From positions 1 through 33,341 of the forward strand of contig NZ_QAFW01000025.1 in the NCBI RefSeq assembly GCF_003057615.1: a stretch of 33,341 bases of DNA, written 5' to 3'. This document shows, in pieces, positions 15,771 through 24,939 of the stretch. Each line of letters begins with the position of its first letter. The stretch's first letter is position 1. A program made the position numbers and the translations under genes. This DNA comes from Metalysinibacillus jejuensis. GTDB lineage: Bacteria > Bacillota > Bacilli > Bacillales_A > Planococcaceae. Below the pieces are notes generated by a model. It worked only from the letters and a program-made list of their open reading frames with translations, had not been told where the DNA came from and did no database searches.

Positions 15771-16937
15771 TCACTCTACGATTTCGCCTTCGATTTCATA
15801 TGGTACTTGAAACAAAAAAGTTGAACCTTTATGTAACTCGCTTGCTATCTTCATTGTACCTTGCATTAATTCGAGACGTTCTTGCATACCGATAATGCCA
15901 AAGGATTGCCCTTTCGCCATGTTATCTTTATTAAATCCAATACCGTTATCTTTAACGATGACATTGACATCGTTTTTGCGCCATTCCATTTTAACCCAAA
16001 TTTCAGTCGGCTTTGCATGCTTGATAGCATTGTTTACCCCTTCTTGAACTAAACGAAACAACGAGACTTCGATATCTGGTGATAGGCGTCGGTCGGCACC
16101 TATCGATTGAAAGTGAATCGTTACACCACTATTATACTCTTCGACCGTTGACAGGTACTTCTTTAGCGTTGGCACGACGCCCAGGTCATCTAAAGCCATT
16201 GGTCTTAGGTCATAAATGATTCTGCGCACTTCTGATAGGGCATTTCTCACATTGCTTTTTAATTCTTGTAGTTCTTTTAATGCTTGTTCAATGCCCTTAT
16301 CGCGATAGACGCGCTCAATTAAATCGGAGCGCATTAACACATGTGCCATCATTTGTGCGGGTCCGTCATGAATTTCACGCGATAAACGTTTACGTTCGTC
16401 TTCTTGTGCGGCAATAATACGCATGCTAAAGTCTTGCTTTAATTTAGCTTGCTCTAACGCTTGCCCCACATTTTTTAAATCCGACACTAAATAATTTAAT
16501 ACGACATTCACTTGATTGACGATATGGTCCGCACGTTCGATCGTATCGGATAACGAACGTAGGCGGCGCTCTAGGTCGTCGCGTTTATCACGCAGCTGAC
16601 GTTCTTCATTTAAACTAATTGCTAAATCAACTTGCAGCTGTTGCGTAAACTCATATGCTTCGCGAATTTGGTTGTCTGAGTACTTATCAAAAGACTTACT
16701 GACAAATACTAGACGTTGCTTCGCTAATTGGGTATTTCGTTCTAGATTATCACTCTTCTCTATCGCTTCTTTGATTTTTTCTTTCACGATAGCGAGCTCT
16801 ACTTGCATTTCTTCGAAGCTTTGTCTGCTCTTTTCGCTTATAATGAAAATATCGTCTTTTGAACTCGTGATTGTCTCAACCATACGATTGAATACGAGGT
16901 CAATTGCGGCAATATCAATATTGTCTTTTGATTGCAT
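15771..16937 (-). CDS. degS: Sensor histidine kinase DegS
   Basis: The protein has 388 residues from the ATG at 16937, preceded by GGAG at 9 nt. An ATG at 16961 would give 396 residues but has a poor site, and the shorter form matches B. subtilis DegS in length and N-terminal alignment. It is soluble, with no membrane segment. The N-terminal sensor half is coiled coil ([19 protein letters not shown] onward). HisKA_3 has [14 protein letters not shown] with phospho-accepting H190, and the HATPase domain has [11 protein letters not shown] and DNGIGF. It phosphorylates DegU, the next gene. Confidence 0.94.
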   Translation of the reverse strand: MQSKDNIDIAAIDLVFNRMVETITSSKDDIFIISEKSRQSFEEMQVELAIVKEKIKEAIEKSDNLERNTQLAKQRLVFVSKSFDKYSDNQIREAYEFTQQLQVDLAISLNEERQLRDKRDDLERRLRSLSDTIERADHIVNQVNVVLNYLVSDLKNVGQALEQAKLKQDFSMRIIAAQEDERKRLSREIHDGPAQMMAHVLMRSDLIERVYRDKGIEQALKELQELKSNVRNALSEVRRIIYDLRPMALDDLGVVPTLKKYLSTVEEYNSGVTIHFQSIGADRRLSPDIEVSLFRLVQEGVNNAIKHAKPTEIWVKMEWRKNDVNVIVKDNGIGFNKDNMAKGQSFGIIGMQERLELMQGTMKIASELHKGSTFLFQVPYEIEGEIVE

Positions 16938-16987
16938 AGTCTCAGTCTCCAATTCTGTCATACCTATCGCTTTTCATACCTAAATTG

Positions 16988-16996
16988 ATTATATCA
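16988..16996 (-). promoter_or_regulatory. Extended -10 promoter of degS-degU
   Basis: The - strand shows TGATATAAT, an extended -10 element (TGnTATAAT). It lies about 40 nt upstream of the preferred degS start. No strong -35 is seen, as is usual with extended -10 promoters. Confidence 0.55.
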
Positions 16997-17067
16997 TTTA
17001 TATACCAAAAAAAATATTGCAAAACGATTAAGAGTTTACTACAAATTACGAAGGAGTGGTTTTACCC

Positions 17068-17703
17068 ATGCGTGCAAACTACGAAACCGTTACAGGTTAC
17101 GGTGAAAGTGAAATTATTATTTCAAAATCACGATTTTTAACGTTTATCGATCGTGTTGAAACAGAACAACAGGCGCTTGATTTTATTAATAACATTAAAA
17201 AAAAGCATTATCAAGCCACACATAACTGCTCCGCCTATTTAATTGGCGAGCACGACACGATCCAAAAGGCAAATGATGACGGTGAACCGAGCGGAACGGC
17301 GGGCGTACCAATGCTAGAAGTGCTAAAAAAACAAGGGCTCAAAGACGTTGTCGTTGTCGTTACCCGCTACTTCGGGGGCATTAAACTCGGTAGCGGCGGT
17401 TTAATTCGCGCCTACGGTAAAGCAACGACTGAAGGCATTAAAGCTGCCGGTGTCGTCGCCCGTCGCAAACATCGCATCGTTCGCGTAACAGCTGACTATA
17501 CGTGGCTAGGCAAATTAGAAAACGAAATTAGAAACTCCACTTACACACTGCGCGACATCGTCTATGCCGAAAATGTAGAATTAATTGTCGCAACAACAGA
17601 GGAAGAAAAGGACACATTTGCCGACTGGATAACAGAACTGACGAACGGTCAAGCCTTAACAGTGTTTGAAGAAATCGAATTTGTCGAGTTTCCGCTAACC
17701 TAA
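17068..17703 (+). CDS. yvyE: YvyE, YigZ/IMPACT family protein
   Basis: The protein has 211 residues from the ATG at 17068. A GTG at 17056 overlaps the AAGGAG site and is rejected. Family motifs: YGESEIIISKSRF, the IMPACT core AFLIGEH-like segment (HNCSAYLIGE), DDGEPSGTAGVPML and VVTRYFGGIKLGSGGLIRAYG. The C-terminal domain (about 135-211) is the DUF1949-type ferredoxin-like fold. The biochemical role is unsettled; structure suggests nucleic-acid or translation-related binding. It is divergent from degS, as in B. subtilis, where yvyE is followed by an LCP gene and tagO. Confidence 0.93.
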   Translation: MRANYETVTGYGESEIIISKSRFLTFIDRVETEQQALDFINNIKKKHYQATHNCSAYLIGEHDTIQKANDDGEPSGTAGVPMLEVLKKQGLKDVVVVVTRYFGGIKLGSGGLIRAYGKATTEGIKAAGVVARRKHRIVRVTADYTWLGKLENEIRNSTYTLRDIVYAENVELIVATTEEEKDTFADWITELTNGQALTVFEEIEFVEFPLT

Positions 17704-17714
17704 CATAATTGTAA

Positions 17715-17743
17715 TTGTTCATTGTTGGCGCACATAGTATAAT
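17715..17743 (+). promoter_or_regulatory. Sigma-A promoter of the LCP gene
   Basis: TTGTTC (17715-17720), a 17-nt spacer and a perfect TATAAT (17738-17743) lie about 35 nt before the LCP start codon. Confidence 0.75.
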
Positions 17744-17778
17744 TTAGTGTATGCCATTTTCATGAAGGAGAATTTTCC

Positions 17779-18783
17779 ATGACCAATAAAAAGCAGCGCA
17801 AAAGCACGCGCCTTACTACAATACTGAAGTCCGTTCTCGTCATTAGTACGATTTTATTATTATGTGCAGCGATTTACGGTGTGTACTTAACGAAGCAAGC
17901 TGAGTTTGCGGTAAACCAAGCACACGAAAAAATCGACGGACGCGAAAACTCCAGCAAACGTGACGGCAAAGTACAACCTTTAAAAGATAATCTTTCTATT
18001 TTATTAATTGGTGTGGATGATAGCGAAGTTCGCCAGCAAGGCGCTGATGCTTCGCGCTCGGATGCGCTGATGTTAGCAACGCTTAACAATAAATCAAAAA
18101 CGGTAAAGCTCGTAAGCATACCGCGTGACGCTTACGTCTATATTCCAGCAGCTGGCTATCAAGATAAAATTACGCACTCGCACTCATTAGGCGGCGCAAT
18201 AAGTACGATCGAAACCGTCGAAGAATTATTTGACGTACCGGTCGATTATTATGTACGCATGAACTTTAACGCTTTTATTGACGTCGTTAACGCGCTAGAC
18301 GGCGTTGAGGCAACAGTACCTTATGAATTATTAGAAAAAGATGAGTTTGACCGTACCGCTGTGCATTTAATGCCAGGTAAACAAACGCTTAACGGTAGCG
18401 AAGCATTAGCCTTTGCACGTACGCGTAAACAAGATACCGACGTTGACCGCGGCAAACGCCAACAAGAACTCGTACAAGCCATCGTTAAAAAGGCCGCTTC
18501 TATGGAGTCTGTGCTCAAATACGACGATGTCATGCGCGCTGTCGGCAGCAATATGAAAACGGATTTAACTTTCTCTGAAATTAAATCATTCCTGTACTAC
18601 TTATCAAAAGGTATGCCACAAATTGATACGCTAACGCTTGAAGGTGAAGACGAAAACTTACCTGAAGGCTACTACTATATCGTTGACGAAACATCACGCC
18701 AACTCATTAGTGAGAAGTTGCGTAAACACCTCGGCTTACCTGTTACAACATCAACAGAACTTGAAACTAACACCCATGAATAA
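17779..18783 (+). CDS. LytR-CpsA-Psr (LCP) family wall polymer transferase
   Basis: The protein has 334 residues. A short basic cytoplasmic end and one membrane segment (about 12-34) anchor an extracellular LCP domain with LLIGVDDSE, ASRSDALMLATL, VKLVSIPRDAYVYIP, and EALAFARTRKQDTDVDRGKRQQELV. The conserved Arg and Asp residues that hold the polyprenyl-phosphate ligand are present. LCP enzymes move lipid-linked polymers onto peptidoglycan. By position after yvyE and near tagO this corresponds to B. subtilis TagV (YvhJ). Given the nearby csaB and SLH genes, its substrate could be a pyruvylated secondary wall polymer instead of, or besides, teichoic acid; this is inference. Confidence 0.93.
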   Translation: MTNKKQRKSTRLTTILKSVLVISTILLLCAAIYGVYLTKQAEFAVNQAHEKIDGRENSSKRDGKVQPLKDNLSILLIGVDDSEVRQQGADASRSDALMLATLNNKSKTVKLVSIPRDAYVYIPAAGYQDKITHSHSLGGAISTIETVEELFDVPVDYYVRMNFNAFIDVVNALDGVEATVPYELLEKDEFDRTAVHLMPGKQTLNGSEALAFARTRKQDTDVDRGKRQQELVQAIVKKAASMESVLKYDDVMRAVGSNMKTDLTFSEIKSFLYYLSKGMPQIDTLTLEGEDENLPEGYYYIVDETSRQLISEKLRKHLGLPVTTSTELETNTHE

Positions 18784-18786
18784 AAC

Positions 18787-18821
18787 AAAGGGTACTGGAA
18801 AATTTTCCAGTACCCTTTTTG
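18787..18821. terminator. Bidirectional terminator between the LCP gene and slaP
   Basis: A perfect 32-bp palindrome (18787-18802 / 18803-18818) with A- and T-rich ends lies between the convergent LCP gene (+) and slaP (-). It can stop transcription in both directions. Confidence 0.9.
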
Positions 18822-18823
18822 TT

Positions 18824-19729
18824 TTATGATTGACGTGCTACACGTGCCGACCAGCGTGATAAATCTAGCTCTTCTTTTTCCACTAAGCTCGCTGGGAAAA
18901 TAAACGTCCACGGCTTCGTTGTGTTTGGCTCTACTGTAATAGGTGGGTCCATTTTAAATGAGCCATGCGCTACACGGTTGCTGTTAGCATCGTAAATTTC
19001 AAGCGGTAATTGCTCAAGATTAACTGCCTTATGGTGACCATTACGGATTAATACAGTCGCATTGAGTGCGCCTTCATCCGTTTGTTGAATTTGTAAGCCT
19101 GTGAAGTTAATCTCCGCGTCTTTTAATTCTGGCAGTCCTTTAACGATGTTTTCTAAATGCTCTTTTTGTGCAGCAGTTAGTTGTTTTTCCCATGATGGAT
19201 CTAAATCTAATTGGTGGCCGCGTAAAAATACTAAGTTAAACGCAATGCGCCAGCCTTCTTCTGGTACGCCATCTAACGCTTGTTTCTGCGTACCTTTTTC
19301 GAATGTGAACACCCAAGGGCGTGCACTTTCTGCAGGAATTACGCCTAATGCGCTAAAGTCAAAGCGTTTTGATGCTAAAAGTTCGCCGTCTTTATCTAAA
19401 ATATAAAGCTCAATTTCACCAAGCTCAATCGCATGGTCGAGTGAAGAGCGGAAGAACGCACGCACGAACCAGTCTCCGTCTTTTTCTTCCATGCTAATCG
19501 TTGATAATGACAGCTGGTTAGGTTGTAGTGGCGCTAAATCATTCGCTAAGAAATTAAAGATGTATTGTTGCTCCTGCGGTACTTCCCAATCTGGGTGGAG
19601 CGATAACGCTGTCTTTACTTCTTTTTTAGATGACGCCGACTTTTTACCTTTTAGTAGCTCTGTCGAATCAATTGTGTTTTCGTTTTTCACTGTATCTGTC
19701 TTTTTAAATAAAAAATCAAAAATACCCAT
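18824..19729 (-). CDS. slaP: Accessory Sec system S-layer assembly protein SlaP
   Basis: The protein has 301 residues, with no signal peptide or membrane segment. After a charged N-terminal linker (about 1-40) it has two related modules. The first runs from LHPDWE (44-49) to RPWVFTFEK (137-145), and the second from LDPSWE (176-181) to KPWTFIFPA (272-280), offset by about 132 residues. This duplication is the hallmark of the SlaP family (TIGR04399 with the SLAP_DUP repeat). In B. anthracis SlaP works with SecA2 to export the S-layer proteins Sap and EA1. Its ATG overlaps the secA2 stop by 1 nt (TAATG), so the two are coupled. Confidence 0.92.
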   Translation of the reverse strand: MGIFDFLFKKTDTVKNENTIDSTELLKGKKSASSKKEVKTALSLHPDWEVPQEQQYIFNFLANDLAPLQPNQLSLSTISMEEKDGDWFVRAFFRSSLDHAIELGEIELYILDKDGELLASKRFDFSALGVIPAESARPWVFTFEKGTQKQALDGVPEEGWRIAFNLVFLRGHQLDLDPSWEKQLTAAQKEHLENIVKGLPELKDAEINFTGLQIQQTDEGALNATVLIRNGHHKAVNLEQLPLEIYDANSNRVAHGSFKMDPPITVEPNTTKPWTFIFPASLVEKEELDLSRWSARVARQS

Positions 19730-22107
19730 TAGTTTTGTTCCTCCTCAAGTTGTAAATCACGCGCTTCAATCGTTTTCATAAAGCCAACGATTTCAATAAT
19801 AATGTTGCGGCGTAATTCTTGGAAATGACGACCGAATAATTCGAGACCTTCGCGTTGGTAAATACGCATCGGATCTTCTTGTTGGTAATGGCGTAAACCG
19901 ATACCTTCTTTTAAATGAGCCATCGCTTCTAAATGTTTTACCCATGCGACATCGATGTGCGAAAGCATGACGTTTGGAATGATTTCTGTGACGCGTGCAT
20001 CGTTCGCAAACTGCTCGATTTTCGCCTGTAGTTCTTCCGTATACGGTTTAGCCGCTGCTACGAGACGATTCACTTTATTTTCTTCGCGGTTAAAGGCGAT
20101 CGGTTGTAAAAATAAGCTGTTTAATGAGCTTTCCATCGCGTCAAAGTTCCAATCAACGCTCTCTAGTTCATCTGAAGCATATTCGTGAATCGCAAAGTCC
20201 ACTGTTTCGTCCAGCATTTTTTGCAAGTGATGAATGACGTCATCGCCTTGTAAAATGCTATCGCGTAAACCGTAAATTACGGTACGTTGGTCATTGATGA
20301 CATCATCAAGTTTTAAGTTGTACTCGCGCATGCTATACTGCGAACCTTCTACGATACGTTGCGTACGGTCAATCAGCTCTTGTACCTCTTTACCTTGAAT
20401 AATACCGCGCTCATCTTTTGTCATTTTTTCTTTAAACTTTTCGACTTCCTCACCGGCATAGCGGCGGAACATATCGTCTTCAAGCGATAAAATAAAGCGG
20501 CTCTCCCCGACGTCACCTTGACGCCCTGAGCGACCACGCAATTGATTATCGACGCGTCGGCTTTCGTGTTTTTCGGTACCGACTACAAATAAACCACCAA
20601 GGCCATGCACTTCTTCAGCTAGTTGAATGTCCGTACCACGCCCCGCCATATTGGTTGCGACCGTAATACGACCTACTTGACCCGCCTCAGAAATTAACTC
20701 CACTTCTTGCTCTACCGTTTTAGCGTTAAGCAACTGGAATTTTAGCCCTGCTTCTTTTAAATGCTTCGCGACTTCTTCGGATTGTAAAATCGAAGTAGTA
20801 CCGACTAATACAGGCTGCCCTTTGGCGTGGCGCTCTTTTACTTGCTCTGCCACATAAAGGTATTTTTCTTTTTTTGTTTCAAACACAATATCTGGTTGGT
20901 CAATACGTTGACGCGGACGGTTTGTCGGGATTTGAATAACGTCCATACCATATACTTCTTGAATTTCTTTCGCTTGCGTTTTAGCTGTACCTGTCATACC
21001 TGATAACATAGGGTACATACGGAAGTAGTTTTGAATCGTAATTTGCGCCTGCGATTTATTTTCTTCCGTAATCGTTACGCCTTCTTTTGCCTCGATTGCT
21101 TGGTGTAAGCCATCTGACAATGAGCGTCCTTCTAAAATACGTCCTGTAAACATATCGACAAGTTCTACCTTATCTTCTTTGACGATATAGTCGACGTCTA
21201 GCTCAAACATTACGTGGGCACGCACTGCTTGAATAACGTAGTGATAAAGCGTTTGGTGATCTAAATCGTATAAATTATCGATACCAAATGCCGCTTCTAC
21301 CATCTCAATACCTGCATCTGTTAATGAGGTAGCTTTTGTCTCCTCATCAAAATCATAATGCTCATCGCGTTTAAAACGCTTCGCAAGCATTGCAGCGATT
21401 TTATGAAGCTCTTCATTAGCCATCATTTTACCTGCGATAATTAACGGCGTTTTTGCTTCGTCAATAAGTACGCTATCTACCTCATCAATAATCGCAAAGT
21501 GATACGGACGTTGCACGCGCTCAGCAATGCTATGCGCCATATTATCACGCAAGTAGTCAAAGCCAAACTCCGTACCTACACCGTACGTAATATCCGCATT
21601 GTATGCGCGGCGCTTATCTTCTGCTTCCATCATTGGCACGTTTAATCCTACTGTTAAACCTAGGAAGCGGTGAATTTGACCGATTTGCTCATAGTCACGC
21701 GTTGCTAAATAATCATTGACGGTAATGACGTGCACACCTTTACCTTCAAGGGCACGTACATACGAAGGCAGTGACGCCACGAGCGTTTTACCTTCCCCCG
21801 TTGGCATTTCTGCGATATTACCTTCTGTTAATACTAAACCACCGATTAATTGCACGTCGAAATGGCGCATGCCTAGTACGCGCTTCGAAGCTTCGCGCAC
21901 CACTGCGAAAGCTTCTGGGATTACTGTAGTAATTGACTCCCCATTTTCAAGGCGCTCTTTAAAAACAGGTGTCAGTGCTTTTAATTCTTCATCAGTTAAG
22001 TCCACATAGTTTTTTTCAATCGCGTTAATTTGCTCTACGATTTTATAGTAACGCTTTAACTCTTTGCGGCTCGTCTGCTCTTTGTTTCGTTTAAAAAATG
22101 AGAACAT
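19729..22107 (-). CDS. secA2: Accessory secretion ATPase SecA2
   Basis: The protein has 792 residues, about 50 shorter than the usual housekeeping SecA. Walker A MPTGEGKT (101-108), DEVDS (208-212), the preprotein-binding region, VATNMAGRGTDIQL and QLRGRSGRQGDVGESRF (motif VI) are intact, so it should be an active ATPase. It ends in DLQLEEEQN and lacks the C-terminal zinc-binding CxCx8CH tail that binds SecB or lipid in SecA1. This, with the coupled slaP downstream, marks it as the S-layer SecA2. It should act at the SecYEG channel for a small set of surface proteins. AAAGGAG lies 11 nt before the ATG. Confidence 0.9.
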   Translation of the reverse strand: MFSFFKRNKEQTSRKELKRYYKIVEQINAIEKNYVDLTDEELKALTPVFKERLENGESITTVIPEAFAVVREASKRVLGMRHFDVQLIGGLVLTEGNIAEMPTGEGKTLVASLPSYVRALEGKGVHVITVNDYLATRDYEQIGQIHRFLGLTVGLNVPMMEAEDKRRAYNADITYGVGTEFGFDYLRDNMAHSIAERVQRPYHFAIIDEVDSVLIDEAKTPLIIAGKMMANEELHKIAAMLAKRFKRDEHYDFDEETKATSLTDAGIEMVEAAFGIDNLYDLDHQTLYHYVIQAVRAHVMFELDVDYIVKEDKVELVDMFTGRILEGRSLSDGLHQAIEAKEGVTITEENKSQAQITIQNYFRMYPMLSGMTGTAKTQAKEIQEVYGMDVIQIPTNRPRQRIDQPDIVFETKKEKYLYVAEQVKERHAKGQPVLVGTTSILQSEEVAKHLKEAGLKFQLLNAKTVEQEVELISEAGQVGRITVATNMAGRGTDIQLAEEVHGLGGLFVVGTEKHESRRVDNQLRGRSGRQGDVGESRFILSLEDDMFRRYAGEEVEKFKEKMTKDERGIIQGKEVQELIDRTQRIVEGSQYSMREYNLKLDDVINDQRTVIYGLRDSILQGDDVIHHLQKMLDETVDFAIHEYASDELESVDWNFDAMESSLNSLFLQPIAFNREENKVNRLVAAAKPYTEELQAKIEQFANDARVTEIIPNVMLSHIDVAWVKHLEAMAHLKEGIGLRHYQQEDPMRIYQREGLELFGRHFQELRRNIIIEIVGFMKTIEARDLQLEEEQN

Positions 22108-22223
22108 GCATCTTACGCTCCTTTAACATTGACCTATGTTACAATAGGCACTCTTCATTTTAACAAATTTTGTGCGGATTGCCTATGCTAAGCTATACTA
22201 TAGGAAATTACTACAAAAAAAAT

Positions 22224-22252
22224 TTGACGCGTGCTATAATACATTGTAGATT
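22224..22252 (+). promoter_or_regulatory. Promoter of the tagO-type gene
   Basis: TGCTATAAT (22232-22240) is a perfect extended -10. A second reading is TTGACG (22224-22229), a 17-nt spacer and TAGATT (22247-22252). Either would start transcription 20-45 nt before the TTG start codon. Confidence 0.65.
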
Positions 22253-22285
22253 GGCATGCACATTATTTTTTGAGGAGGATCCCCC

Positions 22286-23329
22286 TTGGGTTACTTGTCT
22301 TTAGTTGTAGCGTTTATCGCTTCAATTTTATTAACACCAGTAGTAAAGCGCCTGGCTTTTCGTATAGGAGCTGTTGATGCCCCTAACTATCGTAAAGTAC
22401 ACTCGCGCATTATGCCTCGCCTAGGCGGACTTGCTGTATTTTTAGCGTTTGTGATTGGCTTTGCTGTTTATCAACCGCAAAGTAAATACAGTCTCGCTAT
22501 TTTATTAGGCGCAACGATTATCGTCATTACGGGTATACTCGATGATATGTACGAAATTTCAGCAAAGGCAAAATTAATCGGCCAGTTTGCCGCAGCACTT
22601 ATTGTAATCTTTGTAGGTGGCATTCAAGTTGAATTTATTAACTTACCATTTCAAGGCACATTAGACTTTGGTTTTCTAAGTATTCCATTTACATTATTAT
22701 GGATTATCGGTATTACAAATGCGATTAACTTAATTGACGGACTTGACGGTCTTGCCGCAGGTGTTTCTACAATTGCGTTAATGACATTAGCTGCCATGGC
22801 TTTCATTATGGGCAACGTATTCGTAATGGCTACTGCAGCCATTTTAGCCGCTGCATGCTTAGGCTTTTTATTTTACAACTTCCATCCCGCATCCATCTTT
22901 ATGGGTGATACAGGGGCATTATTTTTAGGTTTTATGATTGCTGTATTATCGTTACTCGGCTTTAAGAGTATTACGATGGTATCGTTTATCATTCCAATCA
23001 TTATGTTAGGTGTGCCAATCTCGGACACATTTTTTGCCATCGTACGTCGTTTACGCATGAAGCAAAAATGGTCGGATCCTGATAAGTCGCATTTACACCA
23101 CTGCTTGCTTAACATGGGCTTCTCTCATCGTCAAACGGTCGTACTAATTTACGGTATCGCTGCGATGTTTGGTGTCGCTGCTATTATTTTCTCAATGGCT
23201 AAAGTATGGGGTGCGATTTTACTCATTACGGTAATTTTAATTACCATTGAGTTATTTGTCGAAATTATTGGGCTGGCTGGCAAAAACTATCGCCCGCTTC
23301 TCAATATGGTTCGTATTTTTAATAAGTAA
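22286..23329 (+). CDS. tagO: Undecaprenyl-phosphate GlcNAc-1-phosphate transferase, TagO/WecA type
   Basis: The protein has 347 residues with about ten membrane segments and a TTG start (GAGGAGG upstream). MraY/WecA family motifs: KVHSRIMPRLGG, the aspartate pair LDDM (86-87), NAINLIDGLDGLAAG (146-159), FHPASIFMGDTGALFLG and the HLHHCLLNMG histidine motif (269-278). It transfers GlcNAc-1-phosphate (or a related sugar phosphate) from UDP-sugar to undecaprenyl phosphate. This is the first membrane step for wall teichoic acid and for secondary cell wall polymer. The nearby csaB operon suggests the second use; both are possible. Confidence 0.92.
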   Translation: MGYLSLVVAFIASILLTPVVKRLAFRIGAVDAPNYRKVHSRIMPRLGGLAVFLAFVIGFAVYQPQSKYSLAILLGATIIVITGILDDMYEISAKAKLIGQFAAALIVIFVGGIQVEFINLPFQGTLDFGFLSIPFTLLWIIGITNAINLIDGLDGLAAGVSTIALMTLAAMAFIMGNVFVMATAAILAAACLGFLFYNFHPASIFMGDTGALFLGFMIAVLSLLGFKSITMVSFIIPIIMLGVPISDTFFAIVRRLRMKQKWSDPDKSHLHHCLLNMGFSHRQTVVLIYGIAAMFGVAAIIFSMAKVWGAILLITVILITIELFVEIIGLAGKNYRPLLNMVRIFNK

Positions 23330-23333
23330 TCGC

Positions 23334-23365
23334 AAAGCACGCTCTATTGATAGGGCGTGCTTTTT
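23334..23365 (+). terminator. Terminator after tagO
   Basis: The stem AAAGCACGC / GCGTGCTTT (23334-23342 / 23355-23363) is followed by further T residues on the + strand, directly after the tagO stop codon. Confidence 0.8.
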
Positions 23366-23369
23366 ATTA

Positions 23370-23407
23370 AATGAAAAGGTGCTGCCCTCAGTGGACAGCA
23401 CCTTTTT
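23370..23407. terminator. Terminator at the tagO-murJ junction, mainly serving the - strand operon
   Basis: An 11-bp stem (23374-23384 / 23396-23406) has four A on the left and six T on the right. It lies just after the stop of the flippase gene (- strand) and can act in both directions, between the convergent tagO and flippase genes. Confidence 0.75.
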
Positions 23408-23412
23408 TGTCG

Positions 23413-24939
23413 TTATGCTTTTTTAAACTTGCGCGTAAATTTACGGATAAACTCTTTAAACTCCTCAATACCAAATACCCAATACGTCACAAATACCGTA
23501 ACGAAGAATACGAGTACACCGACGACAAAAGTTACCCATTTATAATCAAATACTAAAAACTCACTCGCTAAATAAACAATGAGCGTAATAATAATAAACG
23601 GTGGCCATGCGCGGTAATAGCTCGACTCTTTATTAAAGAGCCCAAATTTCAGTCCGTATTTAAAGTACGCATAAACAATGAGCATTAAGTAGTTGACGAT
23701 TGCACTGACGAGCGTGCCCCATGCGATAGCACTTGGCCCGTATTTCTCCACAAATAACATCATAATTAAAATGTTAATGCCGAGCACGTTTACGATACTA
23801 AATACGACTGGCGCAATGGAGTCGCCCTTCGCATAATAAAAGCGCGTAATATACATATTCGCTGCGAGGAAGTACATCGCCAATACAAAAATCGCTAAAA
23901 TCGGTGCGGTTAATGCGGTAGAACCTTTATCAAAGTTACCGTATTCAAACACCACTTGCACGAGGTTTTCGGCATAGAAGTACGAAAACACCGTAACTGG
24001 TAATAACAACAATAATAAATAATGTAAGCCTTTAGAGTACAGTGTACGAATACCACTAATATCTTTTTCGGCTTCTTTACGACTTAAAATCGGGTAGATA
24101 ACTGTCGTAACTGCAGTAATTAAAATCGCTTGCGGAAACTGCATTAAACGTGAAGCATAGTTAACGGCAGAAATCGCTCCGTCGGATAAGGCTGTCGCAA
24201 ATAAACGTTGTAATAACGCATATAATTGAATGGTTGCCCCACCGATAATCATCGGTAGTACCATTAACCAGAGCTGTTTTGTCGATAGCGTATGCTTAAA
24301 TGAGATGCCTACAGGATGGGTGTTTAATCGGCGGTAGCCAATAATTAAAAAGAACACCATAATGCCTGCACTAAATAAAGCACTCATACCGTAACCTACA
24401 GGGCCTACTACGTAAGAAAGTGCCACCGCAATAATTAAGAAACTCGCATTATAAACTAAAATCGCAAAGCTAGATAAATGAAATTTGTCGTTTACGTTGA
24501 GTAAACCACTATACCAAGAAGAAAGTACCAGTAATACAGAAGATGGCATCATCCAATAAAAGAGATGCTCTGTTAAGGTAAGTAGCTCGCCTTCCATTTC
24601 TTTTTTACCTTGGTAAAACAGTTGAAGTAATGAATCTGTGAAGAACATCATGACCGCGGTTAAAATGGTCGTCGTAATTAAGACGATTGTAAACGACTGT
24701 TTTACGAACAAGGCTCGGTCTGTCGTTTCGCGGTTATAGATGGATATAACGGCGGTTGTAAACGCGCCACCTACGGCTAAATATAAAAAGTTAGGAATCG
24801 TATAAGCTGTAAATATACTATCCGAATAGTTACTCGAACCATATTGGAAACCGATCACCATCTCACGCAAGAAACCAAAAATACGTGCGACGATATTAAT
24901 GACAGCGACCGCACCTACAATTTTGAAAAATTTATTCAT
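23413..24939 (-). CDS. MurJ/MviN-family lipid-linked oligosaccharide flippase
   Basis: The protein has 508 residues with about 14 membrane segments. The MurJ-type start VARIFGFLREMVIGFQYG, followed by FTAYTIPNFLYLAVGGAFTTAVISIYNRE, is diagnostic of the MOP-superfamily MurJ branch. The basic C-terminus (EFIRKFTRKFKKA) is cytoplasmic. The gene is last in an overlapping csaB-GT-flippase operon (4-nt overlap with the GT). This context suggests it flips the lipid-linked precursor of the pyruvylated wall polymer instead of, or besides, lipid II. A housekeeping MurJ elsewhere in the genome cannot be ruled in or out from this window. Confidence 0.88.
   Translation of the reverse strand: MNKFFKIVGAVAVINIVARIFGFLREMVIGFQYGSSNYSDSIFTAYTIPNFLYLAVGGAFTTAVISIYNRETTDRALFVKQSFTIVLITTTILTAVMMFFTDSLLQLFYQGKKEMEGELLTLTEHLFYWMMPSSVLLVLSSWYSGLLNVNDKFHLSSFAILVYNASFLIIAVALSYVVGPVGYGMSALFSAGIMVFFLIIGYRRLNTHPVGISFKHTLSTKQLWLMVLPMIIGGATIQLYALLQRLFATALSDGAISAVNYASRLMQFPQAILITAVTTVIYPILSRKEAEKDISGIRTLYSKGLHYLLLLLLPVTVFSYFYAENLVQVVFEYGNFDKGSTALTAPILAIFVLAMYFLAANMYITRFYYAKGDSIAPVVFSIVNVLGINILIMMLFVEKYGPSAIAWGTLVSAIVNYLMLIVYAYFKYGLKFGLFNKESSYYRAWPPFIIITLIVYLASEFLVFDYKWVTFVVGVLVFFVTVFVTYWVFGIEEFKEFIRKFTRKFKKA

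Noticed and set aside
17017-17045. TTGCAA-N17-TACAAA promoter for yvyE
   Set aside because: The implied transcript would start at about the ribosome binding site (17051-17056), leaving no leader; the -10 match is also weak.
19729-22107. Housekeeping SecA (SecA1)
   Set aside because: It is shorter than usual, lacks the C-terminal zinc-binding tail, and is coupled to slaP, so SecA2 fits better.
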